A model generated the notes under the pieces. It was not told where the DNA came from. It did not search any database and saw nothing but the letters and a program-made list of their open reading frames with translations. Positions 45,240-57,474 of a stretch of DNA of 64,000 bases are shown here, one piece after another. The DNA is from Ligustrum vulgare (taxonomy: Eukaryota > Streptophyta > Magnoliopsida > Lamiales > Oleaceae). The DNA is taken from the NCBI GenBank assembly GCA_963555705.1, contig OY743187.1, positions 13,778,133-13,842,132 on the forward strand, given 5' to 3'. Position 1 is the stretch's first letter. Each line of letters begins with the position of its first letter. The translations under genes were made by a program, and so were the position numbers.

Positions 45240-46284
45240 TTCGACCTCGAATCCATTTTTGGTCGGCTTTTCAAACTCCTCCTGCTTTCCTGGGCTCGAT
45301 GATCATTTTTAAGCTTCGTACGATCTTTTAGACTTTTGGGCTACTCATTTTTTCCAATGAACTTCTTTCCCGCCTTAAGTTCATGGCTTGATTTATGTCC
45401 CTGCAAAACAGATTTAATAGAATTGGGGAGAGATTTGTTAGACTGGTTAAGTGCAAGGCAAGAACCCTTGTACACTAACCTTTGTGCAAATAAACTCAAT
45501 TTGGGGGTGGACTTTCTTTTCTTTTTGCACTCATTCTCTCCTTTTTCTGAGGTCGTGGCCTCAACTCTCTTGTTTTCAACTTTCACACCCTCTCCTTTTT
45601 CTGAGGTCGTGGCCTCAACACTCTTTTTTCATTTTTCAAACTCACGCTTGGTTTTTAACTGATTCTCTTGAGCCTCTTTCGGAGATAACGGAACAAGGGT
45701 AATTTTCTTCCCACCTTTTACAAATGAATACTGATTCTTAAATCCATCGTGCACTACCCTCCTATCATGTTGACATGGCATCCACGACAAAATATGGCCA
45801 ACATGCATAGGTACCACGTCACAAACCACCTCATCCTTATAACCCCCAATGGCAAAATTGACATAGCCTACTTATTTACCTTAATTTCTTCCGACTCAGT
45901 CAGCCATTGCAATTTATAAGGGTTTGGATGTTTTATCAAGCTCAAATCCAATTTCTCAACCAACATTGTACTAACCACATTAGTACAACTTCCCCCGTCA
46001 ATCACCATACCACAAACCTTTTTACCCACTAAGCATCTAGTATGAAAGAGATTATCCCTTTGCTCACTAATTTCATCCACCCTGACCCTAGTACTAAGGA
46101 CATGCCGATTAACAAGTGAATCTTTAACAGCATAAGTCAACCCTTCCTCATCACTACTACTAGCTTCAACATCCACTAACTTAGGCATTCCCTTAAATTC
46201 ATCATCGGAACTAATTTCACCATTATCACGCAAGATCATTAGCCTCCTATTTGGACACTGGGATGCTATATGACCCGTACCCAA
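45240..46284 (-). pseudogene. G2 protease and C-terminal linker
   Basis: After a half zinc knuckle (GTGHIASQCP) comes LFHTRCLVGKKVCGMVIDGG, then SCTNVVSTMLVEKLDL, CDVVPMHVGHIL and RRVVHDGFKNQYSF, the protease and its downstream strand in plant gypsy elements. A break lies near 45,868-45,829. Beyond 45,629 there is a Lys/Glu-rich linker with a duplicated VEATTSEKGE block. The RT domain that normally follows is missing. Confidence 0.8.
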
Positions 46285-46299
46285 TCACTTAAAACATTT

Positions 46300-46967
46300 A
46301 ATATTTCTATCTCGAGTAGTTTGAGAATCAGAAATATTTTTACCTTACGTTGTAGGCTCCTCCTTCTCTTTCGAGCTATGTTCATCATGATGTTCCTGCT
46401 TCGGTTGTGATATAGGATAAGATGGTGAGTGTCTTGCTGCCCCGTTTCGCCTTAGCTGTCTTTCCACCTTCGTGGCCATATGCACCATATCCTCCAGCTC
46501 CACATAATGTTGCAGCTCAATGACATTGGAAATATCTCTATTCAGCCCACTCAGAAACCTAGTCATCGTAGCTTCCCAATCCTCCACCACGTTAGCCCGG
46601 ATTATCGCTACCTCCATATCCTTATGATAATCTTCTACACTCCTCGACCCTTGAGTCATACCCTGCAGCCTCTGGTAAATATCCCTATAATAATGAGTCG
46701 GCACAAACCGCTTCCTCATTATGGTTTTTAATTCACCCCACGGTTCCTCCTCCTACCCGTCACTAGTTGATCCCACCAAATATTGGCATAATCTGTGAAT
46801 TCAATTACGGCTAATTTCACCTTCTTTTTTTCTTAATAATTGTGACAATCAAATAGCTGTTCAACCTTGGTCTCCCAATCCAAGTACGCCTCCAGATCAC
46901 TCCTACCCTGGAACGATGGTATTTTCACTTTAATTTTCTCAAGGTCATCATCAACAACATCTCTACC
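46300..46967 (-). pseudogene. G2 gag, C-terminal half
   Basis: The frame contains RKRFVPTHYYRDIYQRLQG, RSVEDYHKDMEVAIIRANV and TRFLSGLNRDI, the retrotransposon gag domain. It continues upstream with EKIKVKIPSF. A TGA falls inside the zinc knuckle region near 46,288. Its N-terminal half is beyond the solo LTR, at 49,248-49,602. Confidence 0.85.
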
Positions 46968-46972
46968 CCCAC

Positions 46973-49242
46973 TGATTAGTGTCCAATTTTACGTATTTTA
47001 GATAAGTAAATAAATGAAAAAAATACGATTTTGGGATATAAATTTTGTCATTTAGAGTAAAATTTATTAAAGATTCAATTTTATTTGTTAAACTCTAAAT
47101 TGATTTTATTTGTTAATAATTTCGTTTATTTAATTGCAGGTACATTTTGGACAATTTTATCTCAAAAATCCCTATCTTAATGGACCCGAAAAAAAAGCCC
47201 AAAATGGACAAAAAACCCATAAACCCAGCCCAAAACAATTTCCCTTTTTCTATAACCTACAGCACTCTATGCCTTTCTCTGAGCATCTGTCGTTTCTCTC
47301 AATTCTCTGTTTGGCTCAACAGCACCTCACTCTGTCTTCTCCCTCACACTCCGGGTCTGCTATCTTCCTCCCTCTACCTCACGCATCTCTCCCTTTTTTC
47401 ACCACTTCCGTCCTCTGTCTGTATTCTCCTTCTCTACAGCAACCCTCACCCCTCAGCAGCCTTCTTCTCTAACACAACCAGCCGCTCACCATCCACCTCT
47501 CACCCTCTGCCTCGTCTCTACCTCCATCAGCAAACCAACAGCCCCACTTCAACCTCTGTCATCTCTCCCTCACAAAAACCAGCCGTCCTCTCCATCCCTC
47601 CACCTCTCTTGTTTCTTCTTCTCCCAACTTCTCTCACGCCAGCCAGCCAGAAACCATCCATTCTCTTCACCTTCAGCCGCAAGCCTAGAGATGGCAACGG
47701 GACGGATCGGGGTCCGATCCGCCCCGCCCCGAGATTTTTTTGCCCGATCCGGATCCGCCCCGCGATCCGTCAAATTTCGGGTCGGGTCGGGGCGGATCGG
47801 TCCACCGATTCGTGGATCGATCCGCCAAAAAAAAAATTTATTTATTTTTTATTTTTAAATTTTTTTTAATTTTTTTAAATATATTTTAAATTAAATCTTT
47901 TATAAAAAATTTAGAAAATTTATTTTTTTATTAAATTTTATTTATTTTATTGAAACGAGATGTATAGAGGCCGATTCGCCGATTCAACGGATCGAGTTTT
48001 TTTACCATCACTTATTGTAATTCTTTCTTCAAATGAAGAACATGAAAAATGTGTTTTCTTTAAAATGCAAAAATTGCAGGTTATTCCCAAAAATTAAAGT
48101 TTGCTACAAAATTTTTAATATTAGATTTTTATACATGATAAAAAAATTATATTAAAAAAAAATTTCGGATCACGGATCGGGGCGGATCGGATCAGCCCCG
48201 ATCCAAATCCGCTCCGTGAATTTTCGGATCGGGGCGGATCACAAAAATTTCGATTCGTCGATCCACGGATCGGGATTTTTTCGGATCGGATTGGATCGGG
48301 TCGACGGATCGACGGGGCGGATCGAATTTTTTTGCCATCTCTACGCAAGCCATCCACCTCTCTGTCGGTCTTCTCTCTCAGCAGCCAGCCAGCAGGTCTC
48401 TCTGTCTTTCTTCTCTCTCAGCAGCCTCGCTAGCAGCAAACTCTCCAGCAGCAGTCCAACACATACCAGCAGCCTCGATTTTGGGTGTTTGGTTCTATTT
48501 TTGTGTTATCTTGCTTAGAATTTTTCTATTATTGTTTCATTTGTTAGTTTATATAAATCCAGATTCTTTACATTAGTTTAGTTGATTTATAATGTTGGTG
48601 CTAGAATTTTCAGATTATTGACATTAGTTTAGTTTTTAGATATTTTTAGTTATTGAATTTTTCATTTTCAAATTTGAATTTCGCTTTCTAGAATGGTAAT
48701 TGTTTATTTGATTTTGATTTTGATTTCGATTTCGGTTAATTTAATTATGCTCGGCTAAATTATAGTTGAGAGGAGTTATTTTTAGTCTCAATGGGTGAAT
48801 GTTAATTTTCTATAGATGAATTCTTGTTATTGATAAGGGTTTACAAATTGTTTTAAATTTTCAGATTATTTTACTTGAATGAATGTCGTTGATGTGGTAT
48901 GTATTAAATATGCACACAACATGCTCGACTAAATTCCGTAAAATAAATTGACTAATTTTTGTACGAATATGTTTACATCTTATCGATCTCAAGAAATTCA
49001 TATTAATCTTATTTGCAAACCCAATTGATAGCGAAAGAATAACTCTACTCAATTTTCCCTTTCATTGCAATTTAATTATATTCTCTCTTTATTCATTTAA
49101 ACACAATTGAAATCGTAGTTTAAGACTTGAATTTAGCAAATATTACGATACCAATAAAATCCCTAGGAAGAATGACCCTGGATTATTGCTAGGCTATAAC
49201 CTGACCCTTTTATACTTGGAGGGTAGATTTAACATCGAGTCA
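46973..49242 (+). mobile_element. Solo LTR inserted in G2 gag
   Basis: It begins TGATTAGTGTCCAATTTTACG and ends AACATCGAGTCA, with the exact 5-bp duplication CCCAC on both sides (46,968-46,972 and 49,243-49,247). Without the hAT MITE inside it is about 1.6 kb. The segment ACCCTGGATTATTGCTAGGC near its end is typical of the U5 side of plant gypsy LTRs, which suggests the plus orientation. No internal region or primer site remains, so it arose by LTR-LTR recombination. Confidence 0.85.
47686..48343. mobile_element. hAT-type MITE, copy 2
   Basis: Its termini TAGAGATGGCAACGGG and TTTTTTGCCATCTCTA are inverted, with the exact 8-bp duplication CGCAAGCC (47,678-47,685 and 48,344-48,351). Its subterminal GGATCGGGGCGGATC repeats, internal terminus-like stretch and captured segment match copy 1 at 7,915-8,538 closely. 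It is inside the solo LTR, so it is the innermost and youngest layer of the nest. Confidence 0.93.
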
Positions 49243-49247
49243 CCCAC

Positions 49248-49602
49248 GATGCCTCCTAGCATCACGACGCTCCCTATCATGCCTCCTCTCATACCTATCT
49301 CCTCTATCCCTCCTTCGCATACTTCCCAAAGATATACTTCCACTTTCACTTCCCATGTCCTCATCATCCATACCAACCTCACGCCTATTACCTCTCCTAA
49401 CCCGAAAACCATCATGGGATTGATCCCGAGGTCTTTGTTCACGTTCTGCACCTCGATTCTCCATCTGAGCCATAAACCTCTCAAATTGTGGCCTCATTGC
49501 TGCAATATCATTGTTACCATGTTCATCCTTTCTATTCACACCCCTGAGTTGTTTCTTATCTCCAACAGAAGATGAAGATGTGGAACCCTCTCTATCAGAC
49601 AT
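49248..49602 (-). pseudogene. G2 gag, N-terminal half
   Basis: The likely start is the ATG at 49602 (MSDREGSTSSSSVGDKK). The product is Ser- then Arg/Asp/Glu-rich (RRRDRGDRYERRHDRERR), a common N-terminal gag composition in plant gypsy elements. It is broken at 49,247 by the solo LTR. Confidence 0.75.
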
Positions 49603-50029
49603 TTTTAATTTCAAAAACAAATTTCTCCTCACGTGTATTTTCACTCGTGTTTCACTCTCTCTATCCCTTTAAATTTCACCCAATAACTAATTCAAGTACT
49701 CAATCAAGGTTTGGAAAATGGCAAGACACGAACAAGAACAAGGAAATTTGGAAATTGAGAAAATTCAGAATATTTGGGGAATATTTGGGAATTTTCGAAT
49801 TTTTTTTTATAATCTGCCAGAGAATTAGACTACGAGTATGACAGAAAAAAGGGAACTGGATTTGGACGAAAAACGAATAAGAAAAACACTTTTGAATTTA
49901 TTGGACTGACTCTTATGGATTAAACTGAAGAAAATTATGACTGACACGAAGAACGCGAAGAACACGAAAAAAATCAAGAATTAACAAGAAACGCAAGAAT
50001 CTGAAATAGATCCAAGCTCTGATACCAGA

Positions 50030-50958
50030 TGATGAGATCCCAATCGGGGAATCTCGTCGAACAACGCGGAATAACGAAATTAAAACCTAGGAAAGATCTA
50101 AGACAGATTAAACGTGAAAAATAAACAAGAACACGAGGAAATAAACAACGGAATTAAAGATAGATCGACGATAAAACCTTGACCCGACAATCAGACGCAA
50201 TTAATGACGATGCAGATTGAAGAACCAAGATTGGTGAACGCTACAAGGGTTGTCAATTCCTTGATAAGTTCGTTGGGTGAACGCCACAAAGATCGGATTT
50301 TTGATAAGTTCAAGAAAAAAGGAATAATTCAACCTTTCAAATTTGGATAATCCTCTCTCAATTTAATTCATAAACTCAAACTGTTCTTTACAATCATGAA
50401 AATGAATATAAATAAGAAAAATAACCTAACCGCTAATTGACTCAAAATAGAATTCTAATTAAACTAAAATACTAAAATAGGCAAATAACTTAAAAACCAA
50501 AAAGGAAACAAAATAATTAAAAATCCCGTAAAATCTGGCCCGCTCCTCAGTTACGGCCGTGAATAATCCAGTTACGGCCGTAAAGGCCTCTCTGGTCCAA
50601 AACTGTTTCAATAGTTACGGCCGTGACGAATTTGATTACGGCCTTGAAATGCCCCCGGCTTGGATGTTACGGCCGTAAGCCTTGTTCTGCTGAAATTCTT
50701 CCTTTTTTCCCCGAGAATTGGTTACGACCGTGATAATAGCTTTTACGGCCGTGATTATAAGAGTTACGGTCGTGAATGATCTTCATTACGGCCGTAAAGA
50801 CTTTTCTGCACAAATAACTTTGATCCCTTGATTCGGCTTGATCCGTCCCTCTTCTCGGCTCGACCCCAACATGGAACTTGCTCCGTTTTGCACGTAGATC
50901 ACTGTCATATTGCCAATGGCTCGATTTCGCCCTTTGATACCTGGTTCGGATCATATCA
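50030..50958 (-). repeat. G2 5' LTR with palindrome array
   Basis: It is the partner of 44,301-45,218. It has nine TTACGGCCGTAA-type palindromes at about 50,549-50,804, most of them closer to the full palindrome than in the other LTR. The primer site lies just inside it. Confidence 0.9.
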
Positions 50959-51391
50959 GATAATATTTTATCAAATGGTAGTAAAAGTTATCATTACCAA
51001 AAAGTTGGTGGATGTTAATAAAAATATTTTATGAAACGGTACCGGAAGTTACCATTATCTATATTGAAAAAACAGATAAAATTAAATTATCCAACAAGAA
51101 AATTATTGATGTATGATAAGATAATATCACATGATAGCACGAACATGGCTAATGTGAAAATAATCTCATTAGTATTATGAGATGAATATTATATGATAAA
51201 TAACAGAAAAAGTTCTTACACAAGCACTTATGTACTCCAAAAGAAGTAAATATTTACTCTAGAAGAAGTAGAATCCATCATCTAAACATACTGAAGATAT
51301 ATAATTATTGCTCCTGAAGAAGTACAAAAGAGTCGTACTGAAACATGTCAAGAAAGGAAATGCATGTAAAACACACAAAAAGAAAAGGGAG

Positions 51392-51594
51392 AAACATTTA
51401 TAAAATCCTTAAAAAGTGGAGATGTGTTTCAAGAGTAAGAATACTCCATACTCTAACACCCATAATATTTTTTAGGTACACAAAATTAAGTTTAAACATT
51501 TATAAAATTCTCAAAATTGGAGGTGTGTTTCAAGAGTAAGAATACTCCGCACTCTACCATCCCTAATTTATTCCGAGGTTTACAAGGTTAAGTT
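51392..51594. repeat. Diverged 103-bp tandem duplication
   Basis: AACATTTATAAAAT...GGTGTGTTTCAAGAGTAAGAA occurs at 51,392 and again at 51,495. It lies next to the LOG-like gene, at its 3' side. Confidence 0.7.
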
Positions 51595-52233
51595 TACATT
51601 AACTAGACTCCATTTTCGCTTGATTTTCCTTTCTTGTGACCAATCTATCTTAACTCCTGCTGGATATTGTATTGGAATATATGATTGCAGCTTATCCAGT
51701 AGTTCTTCGATAGTAGGAGCAGAAATAATGATCCACCTAAAAAATGGAGAGATGAATCCATATTCCATAGCATAATCAAGAAATGTTAGCAAATCATCAA
51801 AGAAATTGTTAACTTTTAAAATCCTAATAGGCTTGGTATGAAGATCCAATTGAGCCCATGAGGTAATATTAAAGATTTCTTCTAAAGCACCAAAGCCTTC
51901 AGGCAGGGCTATGAAAGCATAAGAACCATATAGCATGCAAGTTATGCGTTCATGGATAGATAATTTCTGTACTTTATGCCTTCGTGTTTTTCCTGCAATA
52001 TCTACCAAAGGAATAGGTGTAACGCCTATCACTTTCAATCGCTCTATTTGAGCAAATTGGGAAACATAACCCATCAATCCACTACTATCTCCTCCATACA
52101 CTAGATTGATATATTTCTCTCCCAACTTCTTTCCTAGATCCACTGCTACTTCTAGATACCCAAAACTTTTCCCTACTTTTGATCCACAAAATTCACGGAT
52201 AGTTTTGATCTGTCGAAATTTTGATCCTTCCAT
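51580..52233 (-). pseudogene. LOG-like cytokinin-activating enzyme, intronless copy
   Basis: The ATG at 52233 opens 217 codons that align along the whole length of plant LOG proteins (about 215 residues), including VAVDLGKKLGEKYINLVYGG, LSIHERITCMLYGSYAFIAL and WAQLDLHTKPI. LOG enzymes release active cytokinin bases from riboside 5'-monophosphates, and plant LOG genes have several introns, so this single exon suggests a retrocopy. Key positions differ from the family: PGGYGTLEE reads PEGFGALEE, VYGGGSIGLMG reads VYGGDSSGLMG, and the start of the first strand (VFCGSS) reads EFCGSK. The loss of glycines in the phosphate loop makes activity unlikely. It lies antisense inside the copia element. 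Confidence 0.8.
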
Positions 52234-53419
52234 CTTTGAGAGTACAAAGAAGAAAAAACTTACGAGAAAATGTTATTTTAGGATGCATGAACTTTGAAAA
52301 TAATTGGCTTTTTAAACCCAAAAATCTTCACTATTTTCTGTTCATCTTCTGAAAAGTGACTATTTACTTTTGACTAAATTACACTACTTTTAATTATCTT
52401 ATTCTGAAATCCTATCAATACTCCATAATTGAATCTCACCTTTTGGTGATTTTTCAATCATAGTTTATAGATACTCGAGAAAGGAACACATGAAAATATT
52501 TTGTGAAAATATATATGCACAACATACTGATTTATCTTGTATCAATGTTGAATAGCCATAACATCCATATCTGTTACAGACTGGCAAACGAGATTTTTTG
52601 CTATTATATTCTTGAGACTATAACGGTCTTTATCATTGTTGAATTGAGCTCATAATGATGGTAGCTCACGCTGCATATATCCAATGAGTGCATCTCAAGA
52701 GTCAATTAGATATCATCTAAAGACTCCTTACTCAGTCCACCCTTAATGAAATCAGTTTTATCATCTTGATTTCTAAACGAATGTCCTATTGATTTACAAC
52801 GGATGTCACATGTCCATCGAGCACATTTGTAATAACAGTTTAATCTTTTTGCTCTTTACTTCTTTGCGAAAGTACTCTTACCTAAGCCAGGCATGTGCTT
52901 AGAAAATGAATCTGATAATTCACCAGCTTATCGAACTATTGCTTCGATCAACCAACAAACATCTTCTGAGATACCTTGATCCATCAGCAACCTCAATCTT
53001 TCAAGTCGAACTCGGTAAATCTTTTTCAAAACATTTACCGAAATATTTGAATAATATTTATGAATATTTGATAATATGCCATCCATTTTTTATGGATATT
53101 ATTCCTAAACGATCTATTTAAATGTACTATTTAACGCGTAAAGAGCAGTGGCTTCGCATGATATTGATTCCACCAAGAAATAGTGGAATAAGATATTTAA
53201 AAGGTGGGAATAAGATGATAATGCGCCATTACCTTTTTCGATATGATAAAAAAATGAAAGATTTGGGGACAAGAATTATTTTCTTGGATATCTTTCAGGC
53301 CTTTTTCGATGTAATAAATTAAGGTGTAGTGATTTGTACTATACAGAAATATGTACAAGTGAAATGAATGTTGTATTGAACTAGAAGTTCATACATATGT
53401 ATAAGTGAAATAAATATCT

Positions 53420-55169
53420 TGTTAGCCCAAGAGTAAACTAACCAAGAGGGGGGTGAATTGGTTTATAAAACTTTTTCGATAAATAATCTCAAACTTTAAA
53501 ATCAATGAGAATAAGTATGAGCACTTAGTGTTGTAAGTAACTTAACTATCAATGTAATGTGCTATGAATGTGTAAACTTAATTGATGAAGCAAGTATATC
53601 ACTTAGATATAGTGTTGCACAATATAAATTGATAGAATAAAGTAAGTGCAATGTACGTAAGTAAAAGGGATAAGAGAATGCAGACGCGATTTATGGAGGT
53701 TCAATCAACCAACGTGATCTACGTCCCCCGTTACCGAGCTCTCCGTTACGAGCAAGGACAAATCCACTATATTGATAACTTACAACAAGGAGTATCGAAT
53801 CCTTAGGTGACTTTACAACAAGGAGCACCTATCCTTTACAATCGAGTTTTCACAAGGCTCTCGAAACCACAAGATATAATGAATTGAATTTACAATTGAA
53901 ATAACTCTCTTGACAAATGATATACTCAAATTAAGTACCGAGAGAGTTAGGCTAACACTTCAATAGATAGCAATGAATTAAGCTCGAGTGTTAGAGAAAA
54001 ACTTTGATGCAAAAGATAATGAAAAGTTCAATGCAATCAAACAAAGTTTTTCAAATAATCTCTTGTTAAAATATTGAATCAAATTAAGTACCAAGAGATG
54101 CCACACTTAAATAATTAACAATGAGTTAAGTTCAAAGTGTTTAGGCAATGGAACTTTGATGAATCAAATGATAATGAAAAATGTAGCACAAATAATCAAA
54201 GTTCCTTAATTGAAATTTCTCTCTTTTAAAAGATTAAAACAAGTTTAGAACAAAGAGAGACTTACACTTCAATTCCAATATAGTGTGAAGATGTTGAAGA
54301 AGTTTAAACAATATAAAACCAAGAATCTTCACAAAACTTTCTTCCAAAATTTTTGATAAATTTGATAAAACAAAGTTTAAATCAATCAAAGTTTTATAAT
54401 AATAATAGATGAATATAAACCAAGTAAGAACAATGAATTTTCACAAGAAAGTTTCTATAAAATCTTTTCTATGTTGTTGAAAATGAATGTAAATGAGATG
54501 GCTATTTATAGATCAAGAAATTTGATCTGCAGCAAGTTTCGATCGACCGATTCTATACTTTCGGTCGACCGAAAGCTCAAAAACTAGCCGTTAGACATTT
54601 GAGCCGTTATACTTTCGTTTGACCAGATATTTCGGTCGATCAGAGTTTCGGTCGATCATGTAAATTTCGGTCGACCGAAAATGGAAAATTTTGAATTTTT
54701 ATCTTTATATTAAAAAGTTTATTTTTCCAAAAACTATTTCATGTTATGTTTTGAAAAATCATTTTTATGCAAGTGATGAATTTTCAAGTAAGTTTCTTGA
54801 AACATAAAAATCATTTTCGAGCTCGTTGATTGTCATCGCTAAAGATTGAGAGTGTTATACCTTTACATAGGTTAAATCAATTCTTGAACTTTGAACTCTA
54901 ATCTTGTATGCTTGAGTTCTTGATCTTCATGTCATGCTTTTCAACTTCAATTTTGATCTTTGAATATCTTCAATTCTTTCATGATCTTATTTGCGTCTCT
55001 TGTGCTTGATCACATAGTTTTGATTTATATCTTTGAGAGACGATTTGAACATAGAGTGCTTTGAATATTTATCATTACATGAAATACTTGAAGCACACTA
55101 GTTAATAACATAATATATTCTTGTTTGTTATGATCAAAACAATAAGGTTAAGTTAACCATAGGTCAACA
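53420..55169 (+). mobile_element. Sirevirus-like solo LTR
   Basis: It begins TGTTAGCCCAAGAG and ends TAGGTCAACA, with exact 5-bp duplications TATCT at 53,415-53,419 and 55,170-55,174. The AGAGGGGGGTGAATTGG start region and the palindromes CTTTCGGTCGACCGAAAG (54,558-54,575) and TTTCGGTCGACCGAAAA (about 54,665) are typical of copia Sirevirus LTRs, which are known for conserved palindromes. No internal sequence is attached. Confidence 0.85.
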
Positions 55170-56749
55170 TATCTTACTGAACCAGAAGATCTATAATTTA
55201 GCATGACTAGTTAGATTCCAATTCAATAATGAGATTTATTGAGAATGCAAAATGGCATTCATTGAAGAACCAGAAGATTGTTCAGGTTAACAAATTCTCA
55301 TTGCTGCTTGTTCTCAAAAATAAATTGATTATCTCACTAAGAAAATGAATTACTGATTATTTGCTCAAGTAAAGATATTATGAGCAAAGTAATAAATGCT
55401 ATCATGAATATATCTCAAAATCATTAATGATTAGTTGAGATAATAGAATATTGTATTGCTAATGGTTTAGCAGATTAAAAGCCTCAAGTTATTTGCTATG
55501 AGAACAATTTGAATATAAATATTTCTCATGCAGCAATATTCTATATACGAACATGTCAATACGATGAAATAAATGATTTCTAAGAAATGCGATATGTATA
55601 TACACTCCAACAAAACGCACCGAGATATATGGTTGAGATTATATCTCTAAATATAAATGACTTGTGTCACGGTATTTTTAGCCTATTGATATAACACAAG
55701 ATTTTCAAATATTATGAGGAAATTAGACAATAATACGTCTGAAGTATAATGACAATCGATTCAAAAAATAAATATTTCTTAAATAATTGAGATAATCCAT
55801 TTGAGGTTAAATATTCATGGTGAGCAAAAATGACATAATTAAATGAAAGGAGAAATAGATACATGATGATAGAAAATATAAAGAGATCTCTCTATGTTAT
55901 GTTTTGTACAAATGAAAAATATTACATAATCATAAAAGACGACTTCTAGCGATCGAAATTTTTCAAAGAACTGACATGACATATGGTGGATGGGACTATA
56001 ATCTAAATCACTAACTTGAGATCTTTGATATACCAATGAGTGAGATCAAAATGTGTGATTCTCATCTCGATATTTTGAAAGTATTCTTTGATGTACCAAT
56101 TAATCACGGTACGTTGGGATTTCAAGCGAAATGATTATAGATTATATATCGAAATTGATATCTATTTTAATGATTAATTATACTCCTGCAAATTAGAAAT
56201 TGCAGTTTATAAGATGCAAGAACATACATATATAATCATTGAAAGATTCAATATGCCCAGAGTAGTATCCCTATAGAATAAAATGTGATTCTTATGTATA
56301 AAATGAAATCACTTGAAGAATGATACAAATAACCCCATAATATAATATGTTGAAATTGAAATTAAAGTGTACTATTATTATGAATTATATTTGAATATTT
56401 ATGCATGCAATTGATTTTCAATATGCAAATTTATATTTAATTATCCACCAAAAATGAATATTTAATTATTCACCAAAAGTGAATTCGAAAATGAATATAT
56501 TTAATTATTCACCAGAATTGAATTCTAGATTTTGGTAGTTTCACCAGAAGTGAATCAATTCTAGATTTGAAAAATGCAATCAATCAACTAGCGAAATATT
56601 GCTTGATATAGCATGTTCAGTACATCATAAATGAGCCATGACATCATAAATGAGTTATAAACTATTTATACAAAGTTGATCGTAAATGATATGTTTGATG
56701 AAAGGATTTGAGATTGCATCAATATACTTATGATATTCCCTTGAAGGGA

Positions 56750-57460
56750 ACAAATAAGCGCTACACTCTTTTTCCCTTGGCTGAAATTTTGTCCGACAGA
56801 GTTTTTCTAACAAGGTTTTTAATAAGGCAGCAATTATGACATATCAATGAGAATAATGAACTTTTTTTCATTTGCTAAGGTTTTGTCCCACCGGGTTTTT
56901 CTGGAAAGGTTTTTGAGACATTATCAATGTTATTTATGAGCTATAATTCAACCACATATTTTGTACTGGAATGATATCAACAAATGAAGAAAGTTATAGC
57001 CACATTATGAAGAATGTAATGTCATCGGCTACACACAAAGAGACTTTCATATATGTACATATTTCAGACGAAAGATGATACCAATATTCCAAAGGTTCAT
57101 GAATACTTGATTGCACACTTCAGTGAAGAATCATGCTGTACTCTTTTTCCTTCATCCAGGTTTTATCCTACTAGGTTTTCCTGACAAAGTTTTAACGAGG
57201 CAGTGACTGTATTCTTTTTCTTTCATTCTGATTTTATCCCACTGGGTTTTACTGACAAAGGTTTTAACGAGGCAGCACTTCAGAACTTCAAGATTCAGTA
57301 CATAATTTGTTCTACTTATCATTGATGTCATTTCGAACATTAGACTCAATGATTCACGATGACCAACATCAAGGAGAGTAGCTGTACTCTTTTTCCTTCA
57401 CTTAAGTTTTATCTCACTAGGTTTTCTTAGCAAGGTTTTAATTGCAATTGAGTAATAAGT
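56750..57460 (+). repeat. Repeated motif before the copia 3' LTR, about five copies
   Basis: Blocks of the form CTCTTTTTCCTTC, then GGTTTTATCCCACTGGGTTT, then GGTTTTAACGAGGCAGC recur near 56,766, 56,870, 57,130, 57,206 and 57,388. Such repeats precede the 3' LTR in some plant copia elements. They are non-coding. Confidence 0.75.
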
Positions 57461-57474
57461 CATTCAAGGTGAAG

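Larger units (their letters stand above)
44301..50958 (-). mobile_element. Ty3/gypsy element G2, non-autonomous, minus strand
   Basis: Two LTRs of about 918 and 929 bp bound it, with near-identical flanks GATGA and GATAA. The minus-strand primer site TGGTATCAGAGC adjoins the right LTR (about 50,016-50,027), and a purine tract CAAGAGAGTGAGTA adjoins the left LTR. The interior encodes gag with a zinc-knuckle remnant and a protease, then a linker, and ends without RT, RNase H or integrase. A 2.27-kb solo LTR splits gag. The layout parallels G1, but the LTR sequences differ. Confidence 0.9.

Noticed and set aside
47147..47869. A 240-codon plus-strand frame rich in Ser, Pro and Leu
   Set aside because: It runs from the solo LTR into the hAT MITE and reflects C/T-rich composition, not a conserved protein.
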